Assembly: GCA_964019165.1 (NCBI GenBank)
Contig: OZ025273.1
Span: 11,297,279-11,361,278, forward strand
Source of the DNA: Mastigias papua
Lineage: Eukaryota > Cnidaria > Scyphozoa > Rhizostomeae > Mastigiidae
Length of the DNA stretch: 64,000 nucleotides
Reading direction: 5' to 3'
Shown here: positions 15,829 to 29,400 of the stretch, piece after piece
How positions within the stretch are numbered: position 1 is the stretch's first letter
Layout: every line of letters begins with the position of its first letter
Made by a program: the position numbers and the translations under genes
The notes under the pieces: model-generated
What the model saw: only the letters and a program-made list of their open reading frames with translations
Told to the model about the DNA's origin: nothing
The model's database searches: none

Positions 15829-17330
15829 GTAAGTGAATTGATAATGTATGCAATAATCTGTATACCTATAGTAATGAATATAACATTCTGCTTCTCGCTA
15901 ATAAATGATGTTCCTTCTCACGATCACAAAAGCAGTATCCGGGAGGTGTGATACTTTCCACATCCTCCATCGTGACTGGTCGTGCCCCAAATCCTAGATG
16001 AAATAATGTAGATAAGAGAACAATGCCGTGAAATACCTGGCTCTACTAATAAAATAGCTGGTATGTTATAAACTTTTCACGGTCCGTATTGAACTAATAT
16101 GAAAATAACTACCCAATGGAATTCTAGGAAATTTAGAGCCACCGTTTTATATCCGAAGAGTCTCTCTGCTACTGTCTTCGTGTACCTAATTACTACCTGT
16201 CTGCTACATTTCTCCCCATTTGGTTTCAAAAATTTTGCAACCCTCACTAATTCATAGTCCCAAGCAGGCCAGAACTTTTAGTGGGACGGGGGTGTTACAC
16301 AGAACAGAAAATTTCTGATAGCTAATAATAATATTTGCTATTTCTGTTGGCATATCTGTATACTTTTTTGTATTCTATGAGACAAAGATAAAGAATTAAG
16401 TGCGGCAGCATAGCAGATATCTCATTAATTTGTTTAATTTATTTAGCATTTTTTGTATGTTTACGCAATTTTTGCATAGAAAATGAACACTTAATATTCT
16501 AGTATGTTAACAGATGTTCTTCATGGTAACCACAGTCATTTTGGCCTGCAAATTGTAGTTCTTGCATTCCCAAAGAAAATTTCTAGAAACAGCACTAGTT
16601 TCTAGCATTTATTGCTTTAGGATTTCTTATGTTAGTTCTCATTTATAATAATTTAATTTAATGGTATTTCCATATCGCAGTAATCCTCTCAGACATTAAG
16701 GACTTTGATAATCATACACTTTGCATAATTCATTCTAACCAGCCAGGAACTATTCTTGCATCTCCTTTTTCTCCAACTAACTTAGGCAATTCGATACCAG
16801 AGAAACGGCTATCAGTGAATATCTACTACGTGATATTCTTATCTGCTCACTTGTTAATATTGTAGGGACATCGTGACTTGCATAATGATATATGACTAAT
16901 TACTTAATATCTGTTTAGGGCTTAATTGGCTCGTTTGTTGAATCAGCTGGTTTGAGCTTATATGTCATTGGAGTCCTGAGTGTTATTTCAGAAGCAGACA
17001 TTACAATCGTGCTAATGAATGCTCTCTTTATTGTGCCAGTGTTTTGGCAAATGTGCAAAGCTTGCATGGAGAGGCTCGCTACCACAGATGACCCTACCGT
17101 GAAAAGACTCTTGAAAAAGACGCGTAGAAAAAGCATTACACATATTTCATTGTCATTTTTTGCAATTCTGTTGCAACTGGGCGGACTTTTTGGCATCGTC
17201 TTCATGGTAAGATAGATTGTCATTCGTCTGACTTGATAGGTTTTAGACGTCATCTATGTGCCTTATTATCTTTCATATATACGTAAATGTATATATGTAA
17301 ATGTGCATATATATATATATATTTATATAT

Positions 17331-17408
<78 letters not shown>

Positions 17409-20400
17409 ATATATACTCACGCATATATAGAGAAATTAAAAAATATACTTTCTTGTGTCGTAAACGTTTCGATATATTATCTTCATCAGTACTAACATTA
17501 CAATGATATATGTATATATATCTATATATGTATATATATATTTTTTTGCAATGAAAAGCAGCTCATATTTAGTTTATTTTTTATAATCAACATTCGGTAT
17601 TACCTGCAATACAACCTTTACAAGAGGCTTTAATAGCATTTCCCCTACGAGTTATTTTTGATCATGATCAATGTCAAAACCTTTTAAATGGTAAATGTTA
17701 ATTTGTTAAAAAACTTTTAAAATTTCCCTTTGATCTCTTTTGCACAGACTTCAAATAAAGCAATTCTTGATATAAAATTCATTCTGGTTCCAACTTCTAT
17801 CTTGCTTATTTCATTTGGCTGGTGTCCTAAACTAAAAAAGTTGCAAATCGACCACGACCTTGCTTTACACACAGACGATCAAAGAAATGAGCAGGAATCA
17901 CCCGAAATAATGGAGAATGGAACTATGGATACTAACTTATCCGAGGCAGCCATGTCTTCGTCTCTAGGATCCATCGAAGCCTTAGATGAACCGAGGAAGA
18001 ATCGAACAAAATGGAAGAATGATACACAGAAGATAATTCTAGAATCAAATACTGCTCGAGGAAAAGCTGTTATTATTAGTTCAATATTCAAGATTTTCTT
18101 CATTCCGTTATTCTGTGCTGCAGTCGCCCACTTCATGAAAGTTGCAAATTTAAGAGAACTACGGTATGGTTTTCGATCCTTTTTTCAAGACGAGACGCTA
18201 ACCTGGATGTTTTTTACGCAGATAGTCTCAAGCTTTATTGGGTAAGTAATATGCAGCTAGTCACTCCTCTAAAGTTACATTTAGTAGCAGTTATTGTAAT
18301 GTCTATCAATGCAGGAAGGCTTATAGAACAAGACATTTTTGTTACTTAGTAATAAACAACTTCAATACTTTTTATAGACCTCATTTTGGCTTAATTCTGT
18401 ATAGATTTTAGAAGAGATAGAGTACGTTTTGTTTCTATCAACTCAGCAACACCCACAAACATATTACCTGTTGTCAAAGGGCCTCTCGGGAAAGGATTAA
18501 AAGGGGTTTAATGCCTTCCTATAATATGAAAAATTATTGAACTACTGTTTTCTCAAGTTGTAACACTTATTACATTATACTTATACTATACATAAGGTTC
18601 GATATCATGCTGCTTTTAATTCACCATAGTTTTGGAAAAATAGACTAATAGCTTCAGAATAACGAAGCATGGACATTATTATTAAACAGAGGCACCAAAT
18701 TTAAAAGGGATAGCAATTTTAATAAAGGTGAATAGTGCTTTCACCAAAGCCCTATTGGAACAACAATATTTAAATATAAAATTAGAATCTACAAGACTAC
18801 AGAGAATCAACTGTCAATGCATAATCAAACAGGCTATTTGGTTGGAAATGAATCTCTTTTTCCTCTTAAAGTCGATAAGATACATTTAGTACATCAAACA
18901 ACTGGGTAGACTGTTGTAAATTAATGATCTTATAAGCGGAATGCTGATCTGCCTGAGTCATATCTCTCTTTCGGTAGAAGTTGAATAGATCCTTCTTCAT
19001 GTACAGTTGTCCAATGATGAGCAGTGGCGGCACTAAGTAGTAGAATGGTGGGGGGGGGAGACATTTCATCCCCATTTTTTTCCAGGTTCAACTTTGTAAT
19101 TACTTTCAATCCGAAAAGAAAACAGGTCGAAGATTTTGGAGATTTTAAGCAAGGTATAATTCTTTGCTATGTCATATCATTGCTGTACTCACCCTTTGTT
19201 AGGTATTCTATTGAAGACTGTTGTACTGAAGGGTAAGACTATAAAGGAACTCTAAGGTCCCCCCCTTCAAGCCTCTGGTGGCTGGCGTCGTCCCTGAAGA
19301 TGAAGATGATATTGCAAAATATATGTGAACAGTTGCTCTATGTCTGAAAGAAATTATTGGCTTTTCAGCGTAATCCTAAACCTAGTCTTTCCTGTCTAGG
19401 TACCATCTAGCCTGGCTTGCTTGTACAATGACGATGCAGCGTCTATGTTTCGCTTTGCCTTTAACGTTGTCAACTCCTGCGGCTGTTATCCTCATCGTTT
19501 CAAACAGATGTGACAATAGCTACTTGTCATTTTTAAAATGTTCCCAGAACAGCTCTATATGGCTATATATTGCCTTGATTAGTGTGGCACTTTGGCTAGG
19601 CCAGTTTTTTGCAACCACATACTATGCCTGGAAGAACCAAGATTTCATAATGGCAAATGAAGCTGTGCTTTTTTGGACACCCTCTTATGAAGGTATTTTT
19701 ACTTATATTGAGATGAAGAGCTCCACTTTCTATTGCATTGTAGTACAATTCACTACAGCACGTTCGTTATAGTGTAGAAAACTTCTGTCACATACACTTT
19801 TTGGCGATAGCTCCGCCGATTGGCGATAATTATGAATTATCCCAGTAATTTTTCACCATGCATGGAAACTTTTAATGATCACAATTTTACATATTAAAGA
19901 ATGAATGCTGATTGAAAAGAGCTGAGACGTGTTCATTAAGGTATTATTCTTCCAATAGGAGTGATGCTCGAACAGAATCTACTGCTCAACAGAAAGAATG
20001 AGGCTACGAATGAGTACTTTGTCAATTATCGAAGCCTAGTGAAGGACAGCCGGCTTTACATTTGCACCACAATGTATCACGAAGAAAGCTATGAAATGGA
20101 GCAGCTTTTGAATTCATTAGGAGGCATAGACTGTGCTAGAAAGGAGGCTGGGAGAAAGTTTGAGGCTCATATCTTCTTTGATGATGGTGTTAGAGACAAA
20201 ACATTGAAAAAGTACGCCTTGCAGTTATTATCATTGGTTGAGAAAACGCTAGCCATAAAGCCTTCATGCTCACATAAGATACAGACTCCATATGGGATGA
20301 AGTTACATTGGAAGCTGCCAGGTGGAATGGATTTTCATATTCACTTAAAAGATAATTACAAGGTAACATCCTATTATGTTTTTCCAGTTTATTTTGTAGT

Positions 20401-23400
20401 AAGGTGCGGATTATATCAGAGTATTAAGAGCTTTGTAAAGTGAAAGAATCGTGACAGTGGCGAAGACTTGAGAAATTATTAGAAAAGTACACATTAGACG
20501 TCCAAAGTATTAGGCTGAAATATGTGGAATTTAAACAATTGATGACCGTTCACTTACATGAGACCTGGTTTGATTTACAATCATTCCAGATTATCCCGAA
20601 GAGTGACATTTACTTTTGGAACAAATAATGATTCTTACAACTCGCAGGTGACTCTTTATCATTTATCCATATATGTTTAGTGAATTTTTGCTGTTTTTGA
20701 GTCAGTTGACCACGGAATACAGTAAATCCCCTCATTTAAGAGCCTACAGAAATAAGAACCCACAGGCTGTTTCTCATACAGTATGCATCTTAAAAATAAG
20801 AACCTGTTCCATTGTGATTAACACGCAGGTTTCCTAGCATGGAAATAAAGTTGACTTTGATACATAAGACTCTCCGATTCTTAAAGACAACGCTAATTGA
20901 TTGTAGAAAATTCAGCTGCATATGATCAGCACCTTATGCACTTCGACAGTAAAACGTTTTGAAACCATTGCATTAGTGAGGACTTCAGATGTCTGCAAAA
21001 ACCACTAGAATTCAGAGTTTCTCTCTTCTATCCATGGAAAACTAAATGAAACTTTGGATAAGAGCTTTTCCATCCTAAAATAATTTAAGTTCCTTTTAAA
21101 TAAGAGTCCTATTCAGGCTGATCTTTAAAAAGTAGGTTCTTAAACGCGACTGTTTACTGTAAATAATCTATTCCCATTTGTCATCATATGTTGCTTCCAT
21201 TCACATTGTTTTGGTATAGAGCTGCATAGTGGTTGTTGAGACCGAGCCTTTAATCTTTCAAAACGCTGGATATCTATTATTGCTGACACCTGCGAGAATT
21301 GCAAGATCATCTTTTCACAAAAGTCGTCTTACTAAAACCTACTTAATACAATTTCCTTTCACCTTGTTCCACTTTTTCGGCTTTCTGAAACCAAGCATGT
21401 GCTACAGTACTTTAATTCCAGAAGTATTCAAGGCAACGTATTGGTACTTTTAAAAACATATTTATTCATTCAAGACTCCGTTACGGGCCTTTTTCGTGTT
21501 TTGTTAAAGCATCTTCCAAATACGGAACTCATACAGGAGAACAGGAGATTTTAGTGCATTACTGTTTTTTCAGGTGAAAAACAAAAAGCGATGGAGCCAA
21601 GTAATGTACATGTCATATGTGTTGGATTTTCGTGAGAAAGGTACTACAGCAAGTTGTGTAGAGCTGGAGGAGCTCAGGGGGGGCTCAGTCCCCTAGTTAT
21701 ATTTTTCCTTATTTCAGGAGGGCGTTAGCTCCTTGGTTGTTCTCATAATATACTGATTTTCTTAAGTTTCTGATATTGCTGAGGTGTGGTCATTTTCTTC
21801 GATTTGTTTTCATTACAGTTTTTACCACTTGTTATAAAGTTTTCTCTAATCACACTTTTGCCATTGAGGAGGGCTTTCAACGTTTCTAACTTGAAATTAG
21901 TTTCTTTTTCATTGGAAATATCTATATTGTTACATGGCCTCATTTTGGAGTACGATGCTCCGCTGTTTCATAGCCTCATTTTGAAATACATGCATTTATA
22001 CATGAGCCCCCTAGTTATTGAGTTAGCTCTACACAATTGACTACAGCTTGAGTGCATGATACCCATTTTATCAATAATCATAGAATTGACGGTATTGGGG
22101 AATATGTTTTATACATTTTTTATATTTGTTAGAAGTTTCTTGTTTGGCACCCCTTCATTGTTCACATAATGAGATTGCTACCTCTATTCATGGTTAGTTG
22201 GCACGAGAGAAAGCCATAAAATATGGAATGGACTCCCGAATGGGATGAAATCCGCTCATAATGTACACATTTCTAAGAGGCTGATAGAGCAATGGGATGG
22301 AGTTTAATGCAACTGCGATGTATGCCAATATGATACACATAGATCATAAACATAGGCAAACTTTTCTACACTAGGACCAAAGCTACAAAATCTGGCTTGA
22401 TAACTTGACTGGCCGGGCAAGAGTGGAGAAGTCTTGTTTCCGATTGATTACAATTATTAGTTCTAATCTGCTTTGCAAATTCCAGCCTGCAGAAGCCAGG
22501 CTACAGAATGCTTGCCCTTCCTCAAGTTAATTCGTGGCTAAAATCGTTTAGGTCCACGTAGGACCATCAACAACTTGCTCATGGGCAGAATTTGGCCTTA
22601 TAGGACCAAAGTTGCCCTTCTTTTTCAAAACTCTCAACCATTAGCGGTAATCCTAATCCAACTTTTTCTGTATCGAATTATTTCTCATTTATAACTTGTG
22701 TTGGAACTTAGGGGGCGATGAGGACCAGTTACGGTCGAATTCTCTTTTGTGCTTTCCAAAAGTTTGATTGAATACCTTACAATTAGAAAATATGTGTTGT
22801 TCTTTCAATAAGTAGGCCTAGTAATTTCTATTTACTCCATGGAGTCTTGTAATCATAAGTGAACTGTTTGAAATTATTAGAACCCAACAGACGCCCTGAA
22901 ATGATTTACAGTAATGGCAATGGCATGGACACACATTAGAATATTTTAAGCTTTGATGCCCTCTAAATACTTTCTTTCGGTATACAGTAATGAAGAAACT
23001 TCAATAGTAGGCACAGAGTATATAAAAATAAATGCAACGATATGATCAATCGGTGTCAAAAACTTTATGTAGAAGAATAAAAGAATATTAGTCAAATTGC
23101 ACACCAGACAAATCTTAAATAGGGGCTCCTGATTGCTGTCAATGACTGATCCCTTTTCAACTTATCGCAAGTCTTTCAGACAACTGTGATCCTTCTCTTT
23201 TTCTTTAAAGGCATCTGTGACCATGCATATATCCTTACTACTGATGCAGATGTAAAGTTTAGGCCATATGATGTGATGGCTCTTATGGATTTAATGAGCA
23301 GGGATCCTGCTGTTGGAGCAGTATGTGGCAGGACGCACCCAATGGGCTCTGGTCCACTCGTTTGGTATCAAATCTTCGACTATGCTATTGGACATTGGCT

Positions 23401-26400
23401 TCTTAAAGTAAGTATACTTTCTAACTCCATAGCTAGCTATCAAGCTCTAAGAACATAAATTGAGAAAGTCTACATTTATAGTATTGCTATATGATATTGT
23501 TTTTACACCAGTGCCAGGTATGAGTTGATCATCCTCTCTCTACCATCAAGTTTTTCATTCTCGCGAAATGTGGCCTAATATGCTATCTTGACATGTTCGT
23601 ATAAAAATTCCATATAGGTCTTTGTCTAAATATCTTTACTGCTTTCTAATTATGTGTGATACACCGAAATCAATTTCTATAATTAAAAAGTTATAGAAAT
23701 GCGGAAAGTTGCAGTTGTTGATGTATTAAATTAAAGAAGGGAGTTTCTCCAACAAAATTCCTGTTAACTGCAATAAACCTGAGAATAGAGACAATGTTAC
23801 AGTAGCGAACAGGTTGAATAAATGGCCAATTGATAAAATGACGACTAAAACCAAATGGTACTTCATAAATGTGAGTAGGAAGCTAAAAAACGTACAAGGA
23901 AAGACATAAATGAAGTCAGTTGGTAGGACATTAAATGAATTTGTGAGTATTAAGACGAGAGTGACGACAAAAAGAGACCACATTTAGATTATTTGACGAC
24001 TATTCCATAATATTTTACTTAAAATGACTATTCCAAGACTAATCCGGTGTAACCATAAACGTTTCTACTCGTGCTCGAGTCATCTTCAGTATGAGGATAC
24101 TGGATGAGACCGAAATATAAAGTAAGGGTGGATCAAAAACCACGTGATGGGAATGGACGAATAGGAAAGATGCGGAAGAAACGGACGTAAAGGGAGCACT
24201 GGAAAATATAGTGATAAACAACATGTAGGAGGTACATAGCAAAGATAATAACAAATAGAAGACAAATCACTAGGGAGAGTATAGGCACCAAAAGTGTATA
24301 GAAATGGAATACGTAGAACAAAGGTCAGAATAAAACCATGGAAATAGAAGATTGCTGGGAGTTGAGGGTGGGTCTATCCCTTTGAATAAGAAGACTTTCA
24401 TGAATAAGAAGATCGAATTTGTGAGTATAGTATGTTTATGTGAGGGGGTGGAAGACAAAGATTTCTACGTAATTGCAGGGAGAATTTATTATTGCACAAG
24501 GGGAATTTTCTCTGACCATGCCCTTTAGTTTGTTTTTTATTTGAACGGCACTGGTCTTTTACAAATTTAATCATATGAAAATAGATAAGTAATTGGCATT
24601 GATTGAGCATGAATTGACAACTGCTGTAGGCATTGTAATTGACCTCTCAATCAAAGCAACTGTAGTTAGAGAGTTCATGTAAATTCACTTTTAAAGAGCG
24701 AATTGACTTATCACTGCACAATTTTACTGTTTATCACTTTACAAAATCGCTTTTCCTCTGTTATTATTCATTATCACTGAAGACTTTAATTAGATTTGCA
24801 AGGCACATTACAGATAAATTGCTGAGAGAAAATAAATTGTGCATTGACTACGTCTAAATTTACAATTCTTACCGACACAGAAATATTCTGACACAAGTTA
24901 ACAGCTTGTTGTATCTTAGGATTTCTCTAATTAAATATATCAAACACATCGATAGTGTATTCGCATGTTTCTTTCCTGTACAACAGAGTGTACGCGTGAA
25001 ATAAACAGTCACATATTTCAAAAGTCTGTTGGTACTACAGAACTTCACAATAGCACGAAAAAGAGGGAACATTCTTTTAGCAGACTACAAGTTTTTTAGT
25101 GCGACACTTGTCAGAGTATGAAACGTCGGATAACAACCGAAAGGTGAACCGAAATATATAACCAGATGCGGGCACACGTGATATGATGAATAATGCGTCT
25201 ATTTGGCCCTATGACTGGCCAATTAGCACCTATTCACCATTGTTTACCTGAAGAGTCCAAGTTAGACAATGAACTCTTTTTGTTTACACAAGACTGGGTT
25301 TTTGACTCTTTGTGTAAACTGATTCCAAACCACTTAAATGAAAGAACGATCTTGCTTGCCCTATGGTCCGAAAATTATCATCTAGATAAGTTTTGGCGCA
25401 TTCTGGATTTTTGATGAGATGTTGTCCTATGGCCGAATCACTTTTCATTCTAGAATTAGAGTTTTTACACATACGAGGTGGCTGTTCTCTCGTTATAGTG
25501 TTTTTCGTCCTGATGCTCGTGGTTTTATGTTGCTTTTTCTGTTTGATACTCTTTGCGTAGTTCACCCTACGTACCGAGCTTCACGTAGGCACTAAGATTC
25601 GTAAGCTAAACAACTTTTTTGAGTGGTAGGAACGCTGTCTCTTTTAGCAGATGGTAGAATGACCTTAGTATTATGTTTACTCGCATCTGGCTATATATTT
25701 CGTTTCACCTTTTAGTGTTATCCGAAGTTTCATACTCTGATGAGTCTCGGACGAAAAAAACTTTCAGTATGCTAAAAAAATGCTCCCGCCTTTTCGTGCT
25801 GTAGTGAAATTCACATATTTTCTTGCCAGAAAGCTGCAGGGCATATCAGTTTTAAACACGGAGGAAATTTATGACATTAGTGGATTCAAAATGTAAAAGG
25901 AAGTCAAGAACTTTTGTTTCTTAAAGCAGAGTCCTCTCTTAGCTTTAGTTACTGCCATTCAGTTTTGCTATACATACTTGTACTATCCTTGTTCAAATAA
26001 TGCAATATATTGAATGAGAACTTGCTTACCATCAACAAAATGCTCACCATACATGCCAATCCTGCAAATATTTTCCAATCATTTTCTGTTTACTATGAAC
26101 AATACTATCTTAGTTCATTTACAACACCTACTCTAGGTTGCAGAGCATGTACTTGGTTCAGTCCTCTGCTCACCAGGGTGTTTTAGCATCTACCGTGCGA
26201 GAGCAATTAGAGATGTTCTGCCGACGTATGCCAGTCATGTGGAGTGTGCACTGGACTTCTTAACAAAAGACATGGGTTTGTTTATGATTAATTTCCTCAC
26301 TTTTCAACATTTTATAGCATGAACAACTGACAGTAGCAATTAGTTTGCCCACTTTGGGTTGCTTCCTAGGTAAGGGGTGTCGCGGAAGTGGAATTCAAAA

Positions 26401-29400
26401 GGGACGGAATCAGCCTACTTTTCTGAGTTTAAGTAAGCATGATAAATTCCTGACTTGGCAGGATGAACTGCATTGTTTTATTTAATAAGAAACAAGTACG
26501 TAAGAAACAAGAGGGTAAAAGAAATAATTACACGATTATAAATGATATTTTTGAAGTGTACAGCTCTCATTAATTGCAGCCTAACAGAAAAGTACCTACT
26601 TATTTTGAAGCTTCGTAAGTACACACTCTCATAACTAAGCTCTGATTAACTGAATCTTACCAGAATTCTCAATCTCGTATCAAGGTGAAGATCGATGGCT
26701 CTGCACATTAATGATAGAGCATGGCTGGAAGTTGCAATACTGTGCTGCAGCAGCAAATAGCACATACTGTCCGGATACTTTTGAAGAATTTTTTAAGCAA
26801 AGGAGACGTTGGACACCTTCGACGCTTGCAAATCAGATTGTTTTGATACAGAAAGCTGGGATAATACGCAAGAGAAATGATGTTATAACCATTGGCTATG
26901 TCTTTTATCAGTTGCTGTTGATGATATCTACCATAGTTGGGTATGGCAGTTCGAATATTTGATAATCCGGTGTAGCTTTCCAATGCCTAAAATCGTTTAA
27001 AACTAGGGAACTATTGCCACTTACTTAGCTAAGGCAATGTGATCACATTGTAACGGAATAATAATTACGATATTATCAAAGATACTTAAAACCATTCAAG
27101 AGGACTATTGGCAATTTTCTGGCTAAACTAATTTGATTATATTGTTGTGAGACATTGTTCCGTCAGAAATTTTTAAAGTCACTTAAGCCCTGTCCAAACG
27201 TTCTTGGCTATTCACTCGACAACGCTCTACAAGTTTGTCGAGTGAAATGTCGAGAGCGTTTGGCTACCTTGTATAGTGATGACGAATGTTGTCTAAGGTT
27301 GTCTAAGGTTGTCTAAGGCTGTCGAGTAAAATTTGGTCAAGGTCAAAATTTTCGAGCGGAAGTGCTTGACATTTGTATTGGTTCAGGTGTTGTCGAGTGT
27401 TGTCGAGAGCGTTTGGCAAGGCACCCGACTTTTACGCTCAACTTTATGCACAAAAATTCACAGTCTACGCATGTGCAGAGGACAGAAAAGTGAAAAGTGG
27501 AGTTAAAGTCGAGAGCGTTTGGCCACCCTCGTTCGACAATGCTTAATATTGCTGGATTTTTGTCGAGCGCAGTAGAGTGAAATGTCGAGAGCGTTTGGCC
27601 ACCATCGCTCCACAATGCTCAACATTGCTGGATTTTTGTCGAGCGCAGTAGAGTGAAAGGTCGAGAGCGTTTGGCCAGGGCTTTAAAGCATGGAAATTAC
27701 TGACAGTTCAAATAGAAGAACTTTGGAAAAAACAGAACCAATCGAGCAGTGCGAGAATCAATGGCAAGGGGATCGCTTGCCTCGTATCAGATATGCCAAT
27801 TCATCTGTAATTAGCTACTAATTTAGAGAGAATCAAGTAAGCTTAATGACCTAACATGTCACTGCTAAAAATGCACTCTTAATCCTGTTACAGCAATGAA
27901 CTAAATCTGAATCTCTAGGGTTGCGTAGTGTACTTGTGCCGGTGCTGTGAAAGAATGCTTTGACTACTAGTTTGTGGAAAAAGCCAGCGGTGCCTTTGCA
28001 GGCCAGATACTGTAATGTATGGATACCCGAAACAGGGTACTTTCTTTCATTTTGTTATATTTCAAGGAAAGACTAATCTTTGCTCAGGATCTTGGATAAA
28101 TTAACGGCATGCTCATATCAGAGAATTTATTAAGAAATTTCGAATACAGAGAAACTTTACAAAAGGGGACTAAAATGATAAAAGATACTCAGAGGCTTGG
28201 GTTACCAGCTTTGTTAAATTAAAGAGTCTCAAGTTACTAAGGATTTTGCTTGATTTTGACTGTATGTAATGGGAAAACATTGTATGTAAGTACAACATCG
28301 AACATTTCAGTGGTTCACTACTTGTTGCAACTTTTCATTATTTCTCTCTCTTCATCGTAGGCCAGCAAATGTGATACTTGTAATATCATCAGGACTGAGC
28401 TATGCATTTCCCGACACTGTCAATTTAATTGCAACATTTATTATTGTCCTGACTGTCGTTATTGCATTCACGTTCGTTTGCATTTACACATCGCAAGCAT
28501 TTCAGCTAAAAGTTGCTAAGATCCTGACTTTGGCCTTCTCTATCGTCATGACCATCACCACTGTTGGTCTTATGGCTCAGGTGAGTCAAGTACTCTTGCA
28601 TGTATTTTCATTGTTTATTCTGTTTTGTACCAACAACTCAGATACTATTAAATAAATCAATTTTGATGTGTCATTTACAGCAAGGTAAGAGACAAGGTCA
28701 TCTGTTAATGTAATTTCCTTTCATAAAGTAATTCATGGTAAGTTCATGTTTGATGTTTAATACCTAGTAAGCGTGCTAAAAGTAGCATTTCTTTTGAAAA
28801 GTACACCAGTGAACCAGGTGCAAATATACCGGTTGGTTGACGCGCGAGGCTTCAATTTTTCAATAAATATAGGGATCATCAATTCATATTAATAGATGCG
28901 ACTAAGAAAGATCCGTGAAACTCCTCTAGTAACTCCAAAATAAAAACCGCATGCAATACGATTCAAATGACTGAGATCCGCAGGATATAAATGAAGCTGA
29001 CGTAAACAATTTTCTTACACCATTCAACTTGGTAATGTTGAACTACTACAGCCTCTATGAAACAATTATGAACTCATATTTAAGTTCACTAAGTAAGTAA
29101 ACAGCGAAGTCATACAATTCGTCATTTAGAAGACATTGTCCCTAAAGAAGAATGTAATTTTTTATTTTGCCATAAATGTGTTTTCGTAGCCAGAGGTTTG
29201 TTGTCAATGAGCCGTATTTGGCTCGCTAGGAGAGGTTTGGCTACCCCTTCAATGGAGAATAAGCAAAATTTAGTCTATCCAGCCAGCTCTCAAAAACTAG
29301 GCATTGGACTTTCCTTGCACAACTCAATGAACTAGTATAAATAGCACATTAATAAACTATATACACCTACTTTTATATGGAAAGTTTCTCACTGCATAAA

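Larger units (their letters stand above)
25040..25860 (-). mobile_element. Inverted pair of truncated PLE copies, intron 7
   Basis: Arms at ~25040-25172 and ~25682-25810 are imperfect inverted repeats (shared blocks include GCATCTGG, CATACTCTGA and TTTTTCGTGC in the + strand right arm). Between them, on the minus strand, lies the end of a PLE GIY-YIG frame. The left arm is therefore the PLE 3' terminal region in minus orientation, and the right arm is a second terminal copy in plus orientation. The family differs from the palindrome at 10.3-12.5 kb. Confidence 0.6.
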
